Source: Burhinus oedicnemus (taxonomy: Eukaryota; Chordata; Aves; Charadriiformes; Burhinidae). Taken from it: DNA of 64,000 nucleotides. Made by a program: the position numbers and the translations under genes. Location: the NCBI GenBank assembly GCA_008921705.1, contig VFFE01007667.1, positions 711,002-775,001 of the forward strand, given 5' to 3'. The notes beneath the pieces were generated by a model. The model was not told the DNA's origin, ran no database searches, and worked only from the letters and a program-made list of their open reading frames with translations. Shown here piece by piece: positions 37,078 to 51,236 of this stretch (position 1 is its first letter; every line of letters starts with the position of its first letter).

Positions 37078-40000
37078 GGTACCAAGGGCCGGCTCTTCTA
37101 CCTGTCATTTCCACTGCAGGTATGAGGAATGAAAGGATTTTGACTATGCAAATTGTTTAAAACAAATGAGGTAGGATGTTTCTCCAAAGAGATTTTTGGC
37201 AGCAGTCTAGTGTCAGTTGCATGTGCTGGACAGGCTTATCCTGAGCATAAGGCTCCAGGGGTTGCTGAGTGTGCTGTTGGTCCCGAGGATAAGAGAAACA
37301 CTGAGTTGATTTCTAAGGCCTCCTTCCCTCCTCAATATTGCCATTCTGAACGTAGGCCTTTGCTCCCAGTAAACGTTTCTGTAGCTGTCTCTCTGGCTAA
37401 TACCTGTCATGATCTGGTGAGAGGGACAGCTACTTAAGTCATGATACGATACTTCATGATTATCCAGGACTAGAAAGTCACAGTAAGAGCCGAGCGCCTT
37501 TCTAATGTGGTGGTGTACCTAGTCTCAGACTTGCATGGCATAGGTAGTGTCATTTCATATCCTTTGACCACCTTGTCTGGAGAATGGAAAGTGTTGGTTT
37601 TGCCTAGTTGTTATAATCTACTTCAGGATGGGTCTGTGATCAGGAACTTTCATCAGTGAACTTGGAAAACTAAATGAGTTATAGTAATTTGTATTAAGTC
37701 CTCAAAACCTTCAGTGCATCTTGCATTTAGCAAGCAAAGGAAACCATTCAAATTATGCATAGCAAGTCCCACAGCTCTCTGAGGAGAGCTGGGTCTCATG
37801 CTGTGCTCAGCCTAATTTCCAAGCCAAATTGACATGGGGGCATTTGGAGAAAGCTTTGTGTAGAAGCGTCCAAGTTGTTGACGTTTTCTGCAGATAGACC
37901 TATTAACCTGTGAAGGAATTTGAGATTTGCACACCCTGAGTCGTGAGGGTCCCTGAGCCACACTTTCAATGATCACATTATTCGTATTCTCAAGGTAAAA
38001 AAATATTCCATTGACGTATTATGTCTCGCCTTTCCTGATACTATATAGGAGGCTGCACCTATGCATTTCTGATGTCAAATTTGACCACATTTAGAAACTT
38101 TCTTTCTCCAGGTGGAATATAGTCTATTGACACAGTTGGCTTTTTACAGTGCGGTGAAACATTAACTGCTTCCTCTCCTCCAGTCTAAAACATCAAACTT
38201 TTGACCTGTTATTTAGGAGGCAAAGCTCATTTACACCAATCAAAACCTGAAGTAATGTCATTCTTTTTCGGGAAAGCTGTTTTGGATTTACACCCCTTTA
38301 AGAGCAGAATTTGCTCGAGTGCTCTCCTTCTTCTCAACCTCTTCCTGCCTAGTTAAAACATAGAAGTTTTTGTAGGCTCCTGCATTAAATCCACAGCAGT
38401 CTGGAGGTCAGGCAGTCCTGTGCCATTGTGGTAAATATATCAACTTGCTCTGAAATAGATTTGCCTTTCATGAGATTCTTCTTTAATGAGGTAAGAGATT
38501 TAATGTCATGGTTAAAAAAGAAAATGAAATAGAAGATATATGATACATGAGCAACTCCATTAGACTCTGTAGAAAAATGGGAATTGCCAGACCAGGTCTA
38601 GACAGCAGTCCAGGCAGTCCAGTAACTTGTCTCTGAAATGGTTAATTATGGAACAATAGCTCGCTTTCAGTGCTGCCTTGAGAAAAGGTCTGACTATCAG
38701 GTAGTCCAGAACCTGGAGAGAGAATTCCCTTTGCAATAAGTGCATCTCATACATTCTCACCTCAGCAAAGGGCGTTACACTTAAACGAAGCTTAAGTAAA
38801 GGACTAGACACAAAAAGGGAAAGGGAAGAGCAGACGTCTTTGTGCAAAATAAACAGGTATATACATACATACATGTGTGTGTACACCTGAAGCACCACCA
38901 TCCTGTGCTGAACCTTCTGGCCAGCCCACGGGCACAGGGCAGGGCAGTTCTTCACTGGTGGTGGAAGGAGAGAGCGCAGCACAGTGTAACTCCTGCTGTG
39001 TACCAGCCTGTAAAGTGGCCACAATGCAGGGGCGCTGGATTTCACTCCAGAAAATGCTGTGCACAGGGACTCTCAGGCAAGTAAATCCTGTGGCTTATAA
39101 ACATCTGAGTCTTTTATGTACAAGAATTTTTGGTTTTTTGTTTTGTTTTTTTATACATGGTACAAGAAGTATTAATTCCCTGGATCCTTTCAGAAGAGAA
39201 AACCTAAAAGGTGGCTGTTGTCTGTTCCCCTCAAGATAGCTCTTATACCAGCTGTATGCATTGCAGTCAGCTTCTGGAAAGGACACGAGTTAAGTTAGAA
39301 AACTCAGAACATTTTGTATGTTCCTTGACCTCATTACTGCGCTATTTGCTTTTGTCTGTCAGTAGATGTAAAAAAAAGGTAAAATATTTTTTTCCTCTTT
39401 TACTGAGGGTTAATTTATTCATCTGTACCGCACTGTTGGAACGGGCACAGGTGCCAAGAGTCACTTCCAAGATTGTATTGTAATAACTTCAAGTGTCCGT
39501 TAGCCTGGAGATGCAAACTGTTTTACTGAGGCATTGCTTGTTATTCTCTCCATACTTTTTTTTCTTTTTTTCTGGATCTGAGACCCCCTGAATCCATGTC
39601 TCTGCTATCTGAGCCCGCTGCTGAAAGGAGTGAAGTCTATTGTACTATCCTTCCTGAATTGTAATGTGTCTTTGAACATATGCAACTCATAACAGAGGGT
39701 CCCCTAGAATAAAAGGGGCATTTCTCCCTAGTTCTCTTGCTGTCACTGTCTGGCTGCCTGCTCAGGGGCTTCTTACCTTAGTGTTTTTCAGTGTTGTAGG
39801 ACTGCGACACCTCCACTAAATAGGACATAGCCTTGCTTATACCTGCTTATGCTCTTGATGGTTAGAAATGCCTATTAGGCCACATAAATGTGCATATTGA
39901 AATAAGTCGTGTTGCATTTGCATTGTTAGCATGGGGCTCTGCACTAGTAGGAGAGTCAATGCAGCAAGGGTTAATATCCCCCCTGCAGCCCTCTCTGGAG

Positions 40001-43000
40001 TGCCTGAGATCTGGGAGCCTGGATGGGGAGGTGGCACAAACAGGAAAGATGCTTTCTGGCTCCATGAAGCTTTTCTATCCTGCCTCATGTAAAGGAAGAG
40101 CAGACAGTTTTAATAGGGGCTCTGTGTCATTTCATGGCAGTTTCTCAGTGGGGGCTGAGCACCCTCTGCCTACAGAGGACAATTCGTTCACGTTGTGGCT
40201 GCTCACGAAGCACTGAGATGCTCCAGCTCGCTTCTTCAGCTACCTTACGGGATACTCCGAATGCAAAGGAAGTTGTTCGACAGCTTGTTTCAGCAGACGA
40301 TATCGTTGTTATTGCCAGATGCTTTCCTCCTGGCTTGCCTTGGGGTGGGCAGGCAGGGGAACACCCGCAGCTAATTAGAAACAGGTATTTGTCTGCAGGT
40401 AACGATGCCAGACAGAAGCCCTTGTGCATCTCGCAGAGTCCACGCAATCTGCAACATCTGAACAAGCCCCGTGGGGAAAGAGATGAATTTTTCGCACCTG
40501 TTTTTCCAAATTTAATGATGATAAAAAATTCCATGGAAGCTCAAGAAGGCAACATTCCAGTAACATTTTGCTTTTACTGACTGAAATTTCCCGTAAGATG
40601 GGCCTCTGGCTATAGAATGGAAAATCTGTCCTCACTCGCTTCCCCCTCAGTACTGGGCAGACGTATAGAGTCTGGTTGCTTTTTTTATTCTTGCCAGGGC
40701 TGCTGCAGTAGCTCTGTGCTTGTTAGTCCCGGGTGCCATGAAGTCAGAGCCACGAGTCTTCCTGTCGCAGTAGGGCGGTGGGGGTTGGTAGTTTGTTCCA
40801 GGGGACGTTCCTAAGCCCTGTGTCACTTCATTACGCAGCAAATTGGGAACAGACACTAGTAATGTAGACAGCAGGGAAAAAAAAGAAAAGAAAAAGGACG
40901 GGTCATAATACCGTCAGAGAAGTATGTGTGAAGTCCGTAAGTGCTTCTGCACCTTGGCCAAATGCCAAGTTGAAATCCAAGATGCTTGATGTGTTGAATT
41001 CTGAATTTCCCACCACACTGCTCTTTTTTATATTTTATTTTTATTTAGCAACAGATAGTGAGATACAAACTTTACTGTGTAGCAGTTACCATGTTGAGGT
41101 TGTGGAAAACTACAGCAGGAGGACATGGGCTGAATTTGGCTATAATTGACTGGAATTCATGACACGGAGTATCTTTTGTTTGCTTTACAAAATGGAATCA
41201 CTTCCTAACTATAACGAGCAATCTTGGACATGATCATTTTGGGATACTGAAGCACTGGCTGTTACATGAGTACTTCTAATCCTCATTGCATAATGGTGTC
41301 TGTAAAAAGCTTTTAAAGAAGAAATAAAATATTTGGAATTTGATACCTGTATAGGTTCTGAGTCCTCTCTGTGTTCTCCAGGCATCAGTTTTAGAATTCA
41401 GCCTTGTGGGAGGTACTGCGTGGCCAGAATAAATGCAGTTTAAAACAACAGTAGAAAAAACTCTCATAATGTGAATGTTTGCCCTAAAAATTGCTTTAGA
41501 TGAGAGAAATCTAACTGCATTCTAACAAAATCAGGGCTTTTCTGGAGATGACAGATTACAGCAGGAACTCTTGTTTGTTATTTTTTTTTTCCTTGGTTAG
41601 ATCCTCATTTTAGTTGTGTGCTTCTGTGCATTCCTTATTTTAGACAGTGCGTGCCATGTGTTTAGGATAAACAAAGTTGAATTTACCCCTGTACGCAGCA
41701 ACAAGACTGTTCTCCTCTGTCTTAATTGTTTTGAAAACAGATACTATTAAATTATTGATACTGATAGTGAAAAAAAAAATAATTTATGTTCTTTTGTGAA
41801 TTGAACTTGTGCATTCAATTAACTCCAATTTTGTAAATGGAGTTTTGGAGGATTATTTGCAAATACTGTCATACAATGTACACTCCAAAAGTATGGGGAT
41901 AAAAGAATTTTATTCAGAATAAAAGCAGCATACGTGATTTCTATTGTGGTGCTGTAACATAAACAGGTTGCAAGCAACCTTATTTCAATGTGGAATGATT
42001 TGAATTATTCTGTTGTGGAAGATTTGCCTTGTTTGCTAGCTCTGAAAGGGAGATAATCTTAAATCTGAGCTAAGAAAGATGGTTACGAGCAACAGAGACA
42101 GTTTAATCTGAATTTGCTCTTTTGTCATTGATGTTAAGAGAGCCCTAAATTTATGAGGAGATAAGAGGGTGCTCCTGTTTTTTAGAGAATACAGGAAAGG
42201 TACTTTGTATAAGGAGTAGTCAGTTATGCATTATCCTGTCTTGCTCTAGCATATCTTTTACTTCTGCTGTTAGTCTCAGTATAGGGTGGACTACACTGCC
42301 CTGTTAAAGATGTGAGGAACTGAGAAATAAGAAAGGATTGGTCAGGGCTCAATTACAAACTTGCATTTTTTTTGTTAAATTCATGACTTGGATGCTTCTG
42401 AGAAATTCACTGTCTCTTTTTTTTTTTTTTTTGGCTCAAAATTATTGCTAAACCTGGATTTCTAAAGATACAGAAGCAACGTAAGAAGTGAGCTAACCCA
42501 TTTGAAGAAGTCTGGGATTACAGCTGTGTTTAATAAAATCTGAGTTAGCTATAGAGAATGTAAGTAAACTAAATCCCATCTGCTTTGAGGTTTCCCTTTG
42601 GTCCCAGAAGAAGCCAAATGCAGGATATGAGGAGAGGTGTATGGGCTTCTACCGGAAATGCGGGGAAAAAGGCAAGGAAAAAAGGCCTCCCTCTGCTCCT
42701 TTGGTCTGCTTTTATGAAGTGACCTCACTAGTGACATAGTACAATGGGAGCGATACACAAGGAGAGAGCAGAAAGAGCTTGTGTTCTCCCTCACTGCCGT
42801 ATAAGTGGGATCAGAGCTCTGTGAAGAGTCGGCATCACCTCTCCCTTTTCCCATTGCTTTGCTGTGCCCATAGATGTCTCAGGTAAAATGGGCAGCCCCA
42901 GGAACTGGGCTGGTAGGACTATGCTCCTGTCTTTTCAGCCTGGGTTCAAACTGGAGATGAACAGCTAGGTCAGGCAGGACGTTTCTGAGGACTCTTGGGA

Positions 43001-44426
43001 GTGATGTGGGATTAATCATGCAGCTGGTCCTTGCCGATCTTTGGCAACTAGGATATGATATCCTAGCTGGTCAGGGGGCAATTCTGAGAAAAAGCAGAGG
43101 AGAAGGAGACACTAATTAACACTTTTCACTAAAAATCGGCAGGATTGGAGCTGGGGACTCAAGTGGAAATTCTCACAAGTCTGCTTTTTCCTTGGCCACG
43201 TTTCTTGTTACATTATCAAGAAGTGAGGCAATAATTAGGCAAACATAGCTGTAAAAATCTCTTTGTTAGTACTTGAGGAAGCCAGAATTATATTTCAAGG
43301 ATATGCGTCTATCATACTTACCAGCCCCCACTCCCCTCTGCTCCTGGGATATTGCTCTTGAACCCGAGGTTCAATATCCAAAGTTAGTTCTTCCTTGAAA
43401 ATGAACAGATTAGTTGCAATTCTCTCACTAAAATACTTGGCTGGTCTGTACAAATGCTGTGCAGGTCAAACAGGTCTGCTGTCTGGCTTATGTCTCTACT
43501 GTTTCAGTGAACCTTTCACCTCTTCAGCTGACTGCAGACGCTAAGAATTACAAAGCAAATGATCCGTTCTCCATCAGCCAGATTCCTGACTTTCTCTCAT
43601 GACTTCATCCGCTACTCATCCACAAAAGCTGGATGGAGAGGTTAAATATCCCTATTTGCTAATTTGTGACCATGATTTATTAGTTTAAAACAATTTTAGG
43701 ATATGCTTTGACGACTAGAGACATAGGTGTGTAGGCCCAGCACAAACAGGTTTTAGTTGTTTTGGGACATTTCCTGTCTGCTCAACCACAGCTTGAGATT
43801 TCTAGTACTTGGACAGACGGCTTTTCTGCAAGGTTTGGTGAGGGTTTTTTTTTCTATTATTTTTGTCTCAAAGGACAGACGAACAGGTCTTTTCCTCTTA
43901 TTGGAGTGCTTTGAATAGAAATGTTTTTTTCCCCTCTCTTTTATGTCAGTGGATCAGGAGTGTCTTTGTAAAAGCCAGTCAAACTATGCAAGATGGACAC
44001 AGTGTGTCTGCTTATCGTCAAATGGGTCTTTTATGGATACTATTGATAGAACATTGATTGGAATGCCTGTCATAAATACTAATTTGTCTATATGCTTGGT
44101 TACCTTTACTCACAGGAATGCTAGTGATGATGTGCATGATACGATGTTTACAAATGCAGCTAAACAGCAGCTTTTTATTTAATTTCCAGAGGGTATATAT
44201 TTGAAGGTCCTTCTGCCACATTTTTCTACCTGTGTCAGGCTCTTGCTTTAGGATTAAGACAGCCTTTACGACCAGCTTTCTACTTTAAAGGTTGGACATG
44301 GTTACCTTGACAGCCAGTGGGTCTTGCCTCTCCAATTAGCAAAAATTGATCACTGCACGATGATTATCAAATCCACCACCTTCATCTCCATGGATCCAAA
44401 TCCTTGTCAGGTTTCTCTTATGTTGA

Positions 44427-44441
44427 GGGGAGGGGGGGGGG
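44427..44441 (+). repeat. G-run
   Basis: GGGGAGGGGGGGGGG, able in principle to form a G-quadruplex. There is no gene context. Confidence 0.7.
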
Positions 44442-45992
44442 TGTTGCATGTGTACGTTTGTTATGGGTTACCTGTTAAATAGCTAACTAGGCCAGGTACA
44501 GCTTTCAGGCTAATTGACAGCATTACCTGAAGCATGAGCGACTTAAACTGAACTGTAATCTTTTTTTCTTAGAAAAGAATTTTTCAGTGTTTTCCTCAGA
44601 ACTGAGGCCTTCATCCTAGGCAGGAATTATAACAGAACCAGGGTGTTGTGTATCTGGGTATGGATAACTGAAAAAATGTCTTATTTGTCATGTAGGCTTC
44701 TGGCTGGGTATTAGAAAGTCTTGAACCTTCTCTTAAATTTCTCATTATGCTACGGACATCACGTTTAATTTTGGTGTAGTTCTTTCTCAAAAAAAAGTGC
44801 TATACTTTTTGTTCTACTAAACAGTATTGGGTTTGGTATAGTTTATTTTGCCCTAGGGACAGACTATGCTACCTTTAAGGTCTCATCTCGTTCTTTTTCT
44901 GTTTAAGTGCTTTGACATTTTTGGATTAAACGTGCAGTTGGGACTAGATATTGCTTAAACTCATGAAACCATTTCTCTGTCTTTTATTTACAGCACAACA
45001 TGACTGACAGTAATTAGAATCATTTAAGGGAAGTAGCTGGCTACCATAGGAGCTTCTTGTTAGATCTTCATTCTCCTTTTTCCTAAGAAAGTAGATTTTA
45101 TATTTAGTAGCAGCAAACAAAGATATGTCTATGTGACAGGTGGACATTTTTGCAGAGGACTTAGTCTCATGCTTATGCGAGGTGAGTGGTCCATTTCTGG
45201 TGACCAGTTGGCATGTCTCTTAGTGACTGAACACGTTTTCTGGGAGCAACATCTCACCTGGGCAATTGCTTCTTTCAGGCACCTTTTACTGCAGAGCCCT
45301 TCAGGGTCATCACTTCGTCCAGGAGGGCATCAAAGGTTATGGAGTGTCCACAGCTTTTTTGCGGAGGTGTGAAGGAGGAGTATAGGAGGTGTTAATGTGG
45401 CATAAATGAGGACGTTTGGGTAGCAAGCACCATCAAATTCCTATGCAAAATTAAGACAGATTCTTATTAAACAAATCATACTTGATATACCAAAATAGAC
45501 ACAAAGGGAAGGCTGGTATCACTCTGTGGAGAGCTGAACTCTTCAACTACCATGTTCATTAGATGCCCCCATCTCTAAGGGAGTGCTTAGGTAGAGCAAT
45601 CCTGTGGGTAATGTAGGCTACCTTCCTCCCAGGCCAACCCCCTTGTGATTATAGTTGGGTGAAATCACATCATGTTTTCTAACCAAAGGGTACTTAGGTG
45701 TGCTCACATCTGTTTGTGCTGTATATCTACCCTTCAGTCTTAGCATTAGGAATACTCATCACTGTAGGGCATATACTGATAATGGCTATCATTGTATATG
45801 AACGTGTTTCGTATAGAATGGATAAACACTATGGGCTTTGACTTTGCTTTTTTTGTTACTTAAGCTTCAGTAGGGAAACTGTTCCTGCAAGACATTTAAG
45901 GATGTGTTTAACGTGATTAGCTCTAATTTTGACATCAATAATCTTAAAAACTTGATTACAGTAAAGTGCACATAAGTAATTAGGGATAGATA

Positions 45993-46027
45993 GAAGCATG
46001 TGCTTAAGTATTTTTATGAACTCAGGC
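45993..46027. repeat. ancient amniote repeat relic (copy 2, inverted)
   Basis: AGCATGTGCTTAAGTATTTT followed by TATGAACTCAGGC matches the reverse complement of the family seen at 28578-28650 (AGCACGTGCTTAAGTGCTTT, GCTGAATCAGGGC). Confidence 0.5.
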
Positions 46028-46567
46028 ACTTAGAAGATACAAATTGGTGTGGCATAGTGTAAAACCTTTACAGCGGTTGAGGTACTTTCCCTGTGTCATC
46101 TGTGTTTCAACCACTTATGAGTAATGCTAACAAGCTGATAAGAGCTTTACACCATCCCACATAGTGAGCTTCACTCTCTCACTCAGTCCTCAACAATTTG
46201 GTGTATAGTCTTTCTTGTCAGTCCTCCTACATGGATTACATAGTGAAAGCCATATTTTGTCTCATAAACTTCTAATAAAGTCTACTGCAAATATTAAAAA
46301 AGGCAAAGATGTTTATGAACGTTAGAAGTCACCCTGTGTTACAGACTGACGCCAGCAGTTTGGATGGACAATATTTATGTACTGGCATAGTTGTTATTGT
46401 TTGTTTAGTTTGTTGGGGGTTTTTTTAGTGAAGCTTTGATTTTTCTTGAGTGAATTTTGCACAGTGCTATCTAGATTATCTTTGCAAATGTTTGTGATAT
46501 CACTAACAACAAATTCTTGTCTAGTGTATATTATCAGCGTGTTGATGTATACCTTGCAAAGGACATT

Positions 46568-46662
46568 TATTTTATAGATCAGGGAAAGAGATGATCAAAG
46601 TCATCTTTTCAGGGCATGGCAGACCTTGCATTAGGGCCCAAGTCATCTGGCTCCACTCTCAT
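46568..46662 (+). mobile_element. L2/CR1-L3-like relic
   Basis: TATTTTATAGATCAGGGAAA, then GAGATGATCAAAGTCATCTT, and finally TTAGGGCCCAAGTCATCTGG with CTCC follow the old LINE 3' order (TTTTACAGATGAGGGAACTG, AGAGATGAAAGT.., ..GGACCCAAGTCATCTGRCTCC). It is collinear but strongly diverged. Confidence 0.5.
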
Positions 46663-46961
46663 GTATCCCTTAAGAGGCACGTAGCTTCTTTTCACTGATG
46701 TGATAAGGGAGTTTGAAATAATTAAATGCCAACATTTGCTCAATTACCTCTTGTTTGTGATTAAGCTTGTGTGACTTTCCAGGTCATGCAAATACTGCCA
46801 AGATATACTTAGCTCTTAAAAGAGCAGTTAAAGAAAGGCTAAATGGATATCTGTCACAACTGTCTTCCCGTGTACAGGCAGTACTTGAGCCCAGTGGGTC
46901 TGCTCTCAAACAGCTGCTTCCTATTTCTTCATTTAGAATGCAACCCTCGGGAAATGTCCTG

Positions 46962-46977
46962 ATAATAATAATAATAA
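46962..46977. repeat. (ATA)n microsatellite
   Basis: Five ATA units. Confidence 0.7.
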
Positions 46978-49900
46978 ATTCAAATAATAGAGGAAATTTC
47001 CTTCTGCTTTTTGGAGAGCATCTCTTGAAAATTCCAAAAATTACAAGTATGTTTTTGTAGTTTAGTGTTTGGTGTGATATTTAATGTTTTAATTGACATT
47101 ATGGAGCCTCAACTTTACTGTCTTTACATGTGCAGTTGATTCCCTGAAGTTCTCAGTAGTGCTGATCTGTGCAGCAATTGCAAACTTGTACCTTCAGTTT
47201 CTGCATTTGTCTATTTAGGTCAGACTTCCCTGGGTTAAGAATGAGCTTCTGCATTCTCTGATACCAAAACAGTGAACACATTTCCTGCCTTTCAACATGG
47301 GTTGCAATTATCAGGATCGATCCAGCCTCAAAGTAATGTTGTCTTCAGCATGGTTGAACATGGTCATACCAGTGTTCATAACATTTGAGGAAGGATGGTC
47401 TAGGTATTACTGTTTAAATTAGTGTTCTCACCTAAATATGAGCACTGGACAAGTAGCCAAAATTCTGCAGTGCTTGACAGCCCTTATTCTGTTTGAGAGT
47501 AATCACATCGGAGAAGGGAGAATATTAGTGTAGAGGCAATATGAATCGCTGCAAATAGCAGATATTTAAAGCAATAGTTTAGATATTTAGATATTTTCTG
47601 GGGAAATAAGTTGAAGTGTCTTCTTGTATATTGATGCTGAGTGATTCTAAATAACAAATGCTTTCATAGAAATCAAAGTCTGTCTGCAAACAATTGTCAA
47701 GTAAGAAGCAGTGAATGCGCTGGGATGATGGTTTGCTGCAAATTAGTGGGAAATCAACTGAAAAGCAACAGATAAGATGGTAGCCCAAGAGCCAAAGTTT
47801 TAGCAAGATTGCAAGACTAGTACTCAATGTGAACTTAGAATTAACTGACCTGCATTTGGCTACAGCCACAAAGAAATCAAGGTGATGCAGATGTAAAGAC
47901 AAAAGTACTGTGAACTTGATTCTGTATGAGCAAAATCCTGTGAATATGGTCTCAAAAGACAGAAAAGGTAGGGAAAGGCTGTTCAGTGAAGAAGTATCAA
48001 AATGTCTCTGGAAATTACTTGACCTGAAAGTATCAGTTGGAAGAATGGAGCATCTTTAAAGCCTTGTCCCCTTAAGGATCAACCCTGTGCTATTATAATC
48101 TCTCTTTAAATCTTGTGTTTTTCATCTTCCTCTTAACATTAAATAAGATAAGCTGTCTTCAGCAGGGTGCATTTCATTGTGACTAAATTGGTACTGTTTC
48201 TCAAGCTGGTTGGCTTGGCTGTCTCCATGCTGTGCTCTTGGGTGCTGCTTTTGAGCATTGTCCTACTTTAACATTAGTTTTCGATGAGAAATATGCTTCC
48301 TTCCAGCCGCGGGCACTGAATACTTCTCCTGGCTCCTAAAATTGTTCAAATCAAGTATCTGTTTCCCTGTCCCAAAGCAATATCATCTGGCCATTTATGT
48401 TTCATAAGTTATATTCCAGTGGCTCACTGGGTTCCCATCTGCATGTTACTGAAATCGGCTGCACTTTGTGCGTGGCTAAAGACTTCTCAGGCTACGCTAA
48501 TGATAACATTAATTCCCTCTGTGTTCGTGTCTTCTCATTCAGGGCAGCTTTTGTTCTCTCAAATATGCTGCTACAAAGTAGATTATTCCTAGGTCTGAGT
48601 GAACCAACACGGGTATTATATTGGAACTAAGTCTAATTACCTATGTTGTAGTAATTTTGTCCCAAGGTAATACTAGGAGCATATTTTTTGCAATTCACTA
48701 ATATTTTCAATAAAAAATAGTTGCTCTTTTTTATGCTTTCATAAATTCAAGATATTTCTAGATTTGTCTGTCTGTTATGATCTTCCATACGTGTTTGAAT
48801 TTAATCTCTAATATGAGGTTCTAAGCACATAAAAACACAGCAATAAACTTGAGAGTATGAAATTCAGTGTTCATTTCATTTCTCCCTGTTCCTTTCATTA
48901 AAAAAAAAAAAAATCAATTGCTATCAACATTTATCTAATGAAAGAGGATACCACAGGGCACAGAATTCAGTTTGTCCTGCTTGTTAGTGATCACAACCTA
49001 AAGCTATCTTTCTGATTAAAATACATTTTCCCTGTTCCTTCATGTTATCATTTGCTTCTGACTCAGTGTATCTTTCAATGTTTGCAACAGAGTATGATTA
49101 AGGATGGGTGAGCCCAAAAAGATAAAACAAGAACAGGCCTGAACTCTTACCTGAAACTCATCTCATATGGCATATTTTTTGAAGTCAGGTAAGTGGGTGG
49201 AGAATTATTGGAGAAAAATTTAGCTTAAATTTTGATTCAACAACTCTTGGCAGAAAAGCTGGTTGTTAACAAATGCTCCCAAAACAAATCCTGCTAGTTG
49301 CTTTCCACAGTTTACACATGAGCCTTAACTTGTTTAGACTTGTGGGTGTGGACAATGAAATAAAGCCTTTTGCAAATGTCTGTGAAAGGACTGCTGAAGT
49401 AAGAGACAGCAAATGGTTCATGATATGGGGAAGCATCTTCCGAGTCCCCATCAGATTTTATTGGAAAAATTGTGTTACAACTCACATTCAGTTTTTGGCC
49501 TTGAGTACACATTTTAATTGAATTTCACAGGGCTATGTAACTGGGGGAGAGCTAATGTAGGCTGGTACCAGGACTGCGATGAGAGTATCGAGAAGAATTA
49601 CACACAAAAATTGGAGACTTACTAGTGGCTGTGTACAGTAACCCCATTGCCCTAGAGATTGGTGGAGATGTCCAGAACAAGACTTACTTTTAAGAAATCA
49701 GCAATCAAAAGAGGGTCTGATGCCTTTACGAGGGATTAATCAACATTTCTGACCCTCTCTCCAACACAGTCATGTTTCTTCTCTTAGGGAATGACTATTA
49801 CTAAACACAGCATGTCAGAAAATTAACACAGAAATTGGAAATGGGTGCTCATAAATGGCTAGTACAGATACATTGCTGATTTCACTGAAACTTTTGATCC

Positions 49901-49980
49901 AGTGTTTTTTGAACGCTTGTGTAGTTGGTTGGAGAAGCGGCATGTTTGTTGGGAAAATAATTTTTAAAAACTTCTATGAG

Positions 49981-50030
49981 TTTTTTTTCTTCTTTCTCTC
50001 CCTCTCTCCCCCCCTTCCGCCCCCCGCCTT
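49981..50030. repeat. polypyrimidine tract
   Basis: About 50 bp almost entirely T and C, followed at 50031-50042 by GATTTTTCATCAG-like sequence that resembles a strong splice acceptor. No matching donor or open exon follows, so no exon is called. Confidence 0.7.
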
Positions 50031-50971
50031 GATTTTTCATCAGCATCTATTTGGAAATGACTAAAATTTGTGCCATGTGCTGAAGAAGGGAGCTCGCCTT
50101 GAGCTCAGCGATATTATTAGACACAAGAGAATACACACATGGGATCAATGTTAAGTATGAAAGCCACAGCAAAGAAAATTTAAGTAGTTCAGTGAGCAAA
50201 AGAACCCTACTTTTTATGGTCTCCAAAAATAATGATTCTAAAATGGCGATTCAGAATTTCAGGGTCAGGAATTCTCCTGTCCTTTCCTAAATGTGTAGGG
50301 TGGGCCAAATCTTCCTGGTAGTGCTGTGCTCGTGAAGCAGTGAAAAGGAAAAAATCCTGAAAGTGCTGTGTGAGTCCATGGAGCCTGGGAAAGGCCAGCT
50401 GGGAGGAGATACAGTCAGAAAGAGGAACATGATTAGAAAGGCCCAGGCAATCAATTTTTATCCTTACGTGAGCATCCTTGCTCCTGAGTAGGATCCCACT
50501 ACTTTCCTCTTGAAATCGGTGAGAAATGCTTTGTTTTCATGTCTTCGGAGGTGCTTGGATAAGTCTTGCTTTCTAAATCATCGCATAGAGGAGTGTTTTC
50601 ATGCCGTATGCTGGAAGATAGACCTGAAAGTTAAAGATTAATCTTCATCTCTCCCCCTGTGCCACCACCCTCCCCCCCAAAAAAAGAAATTCAAACGAAA
50701 AATAAACCAACAGTGGGCTGGGGTGTAGGCAAGGAAGAGGCGGATTTTTAGTATCAGGTAGGAGGAAGATCAGTGTTAATGAGAATCCTATAACTGTGGT
50801 CTTTACTTTTTGCCACAAGCCTGAGGTTCAAGGGTAGTCAGAGATAACAAACACTCCTGGAAAGGTCCCAGCCGAGCACTCTGTGTGTTACTGATAGCTC
50901 TGGGATGGGAAGCAGAGAGAATGCAATGACTGAGAAACCATAAGCCTCACAAAAGTGGCTGGATTATCTTT

Positions 50972-50988
50972 ACACACACACACACACA
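50972..50988. repeat. (CA)n microsatellite
   Basis: Eight to nine CA units. Confidence 0.8.
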
Positions 50989-51065
50989 GAGCCACGTAAT
51001 CTCTTTTTATCAGATCTGAGAAGAAAGGGAATCCCTCCCGTGTCATTCTCTTTGGGCTTTTATCT

Positions 51066-51068
<3 letters not shown>

Positions 51069-51098
<30 letters not shown>
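51069..51098. repeat. T30 homopolymer
   Basis: The longest homopolymer in the window. Read on the minus strand it is A30, which could be the tail of an old retroposed RNA, but no recognisable source and no flanking duplication is visible. Confidence 0.85.
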
Positions 51099-51102
<4 letters not shown>

Positions 51103-51236
51103 AAAGTCTCAGGCTAGGACTCTGCTCACTAGACTTTTCTCTTGATTTCTGCACTCTTGTCCCTACAGCTCTTGAGAGAGCAGAAGGAGTGCAGAAGGAC
51201 ACAAAGGAGATCACAAGCTTGAAAATATGGGTATTT

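Larger units (their letters stand above)
32004..45992. other. 14 kb of host DNA without a gene
   Basis: The longest featureless block. It contains low-complexity tracts listed separately, a short tandem duplication (37037-37077), a T16 run (42417-42432) and overlapping frames up to 161 codons near 38.6-39.2 kb and 40.1-40.6 kb. None of those frames has a recognisable domain or is bounded by credible splice sites. Confidence 0.5.
46663..51236. other. host DNA without a recognisable gene
   Basis: AT-rich. It contains an (ATA)n tract (46962-46977), an A14 run (48900-48913), a polypyrimidine tract (49981-50030), a CA tract (50972-50988) and a T30 run (51069-51098). Facing splice-donor-like sites occur at about 49146-49152 (minus) and 49185-49193 (plus), without matching acceptors. 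Confidence 0.5.

Noticed and set aside
38560..39239. Cluster of overlapping frames of 80-161 codons on both strands
   Set aside because: Mutually overlapping, low in complexity and unmatched, with no promoter, acceptor or donor that would make an exon.
40134..40580. 148-codon plus frame with a 129-codon minus frame
   Set aside because: Both are open over the same bases and neither resembles a protein. Likely chance.
45156..45181. Possible 26-bp microexon (TTTTTGCAG before, GAG|GTGAGT after)
   Set aside because: The pyrimidine tract is poor and the length very small. Such pairs occur by chance in 64 kb.
49146..49193. Two facing splice-donor-like sites (minus CAG|GTAAGA, plus CAG|GTAAGT)
   Set aside because: Neither has a usable acceptor at exon distance.
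50031..50110. Strong polypyrimidine tract and CAG acceptor at 50042
   Set aside because: No donor or poly-A signal follows at a sensible distance. It is better explained as a low-complexity tract.
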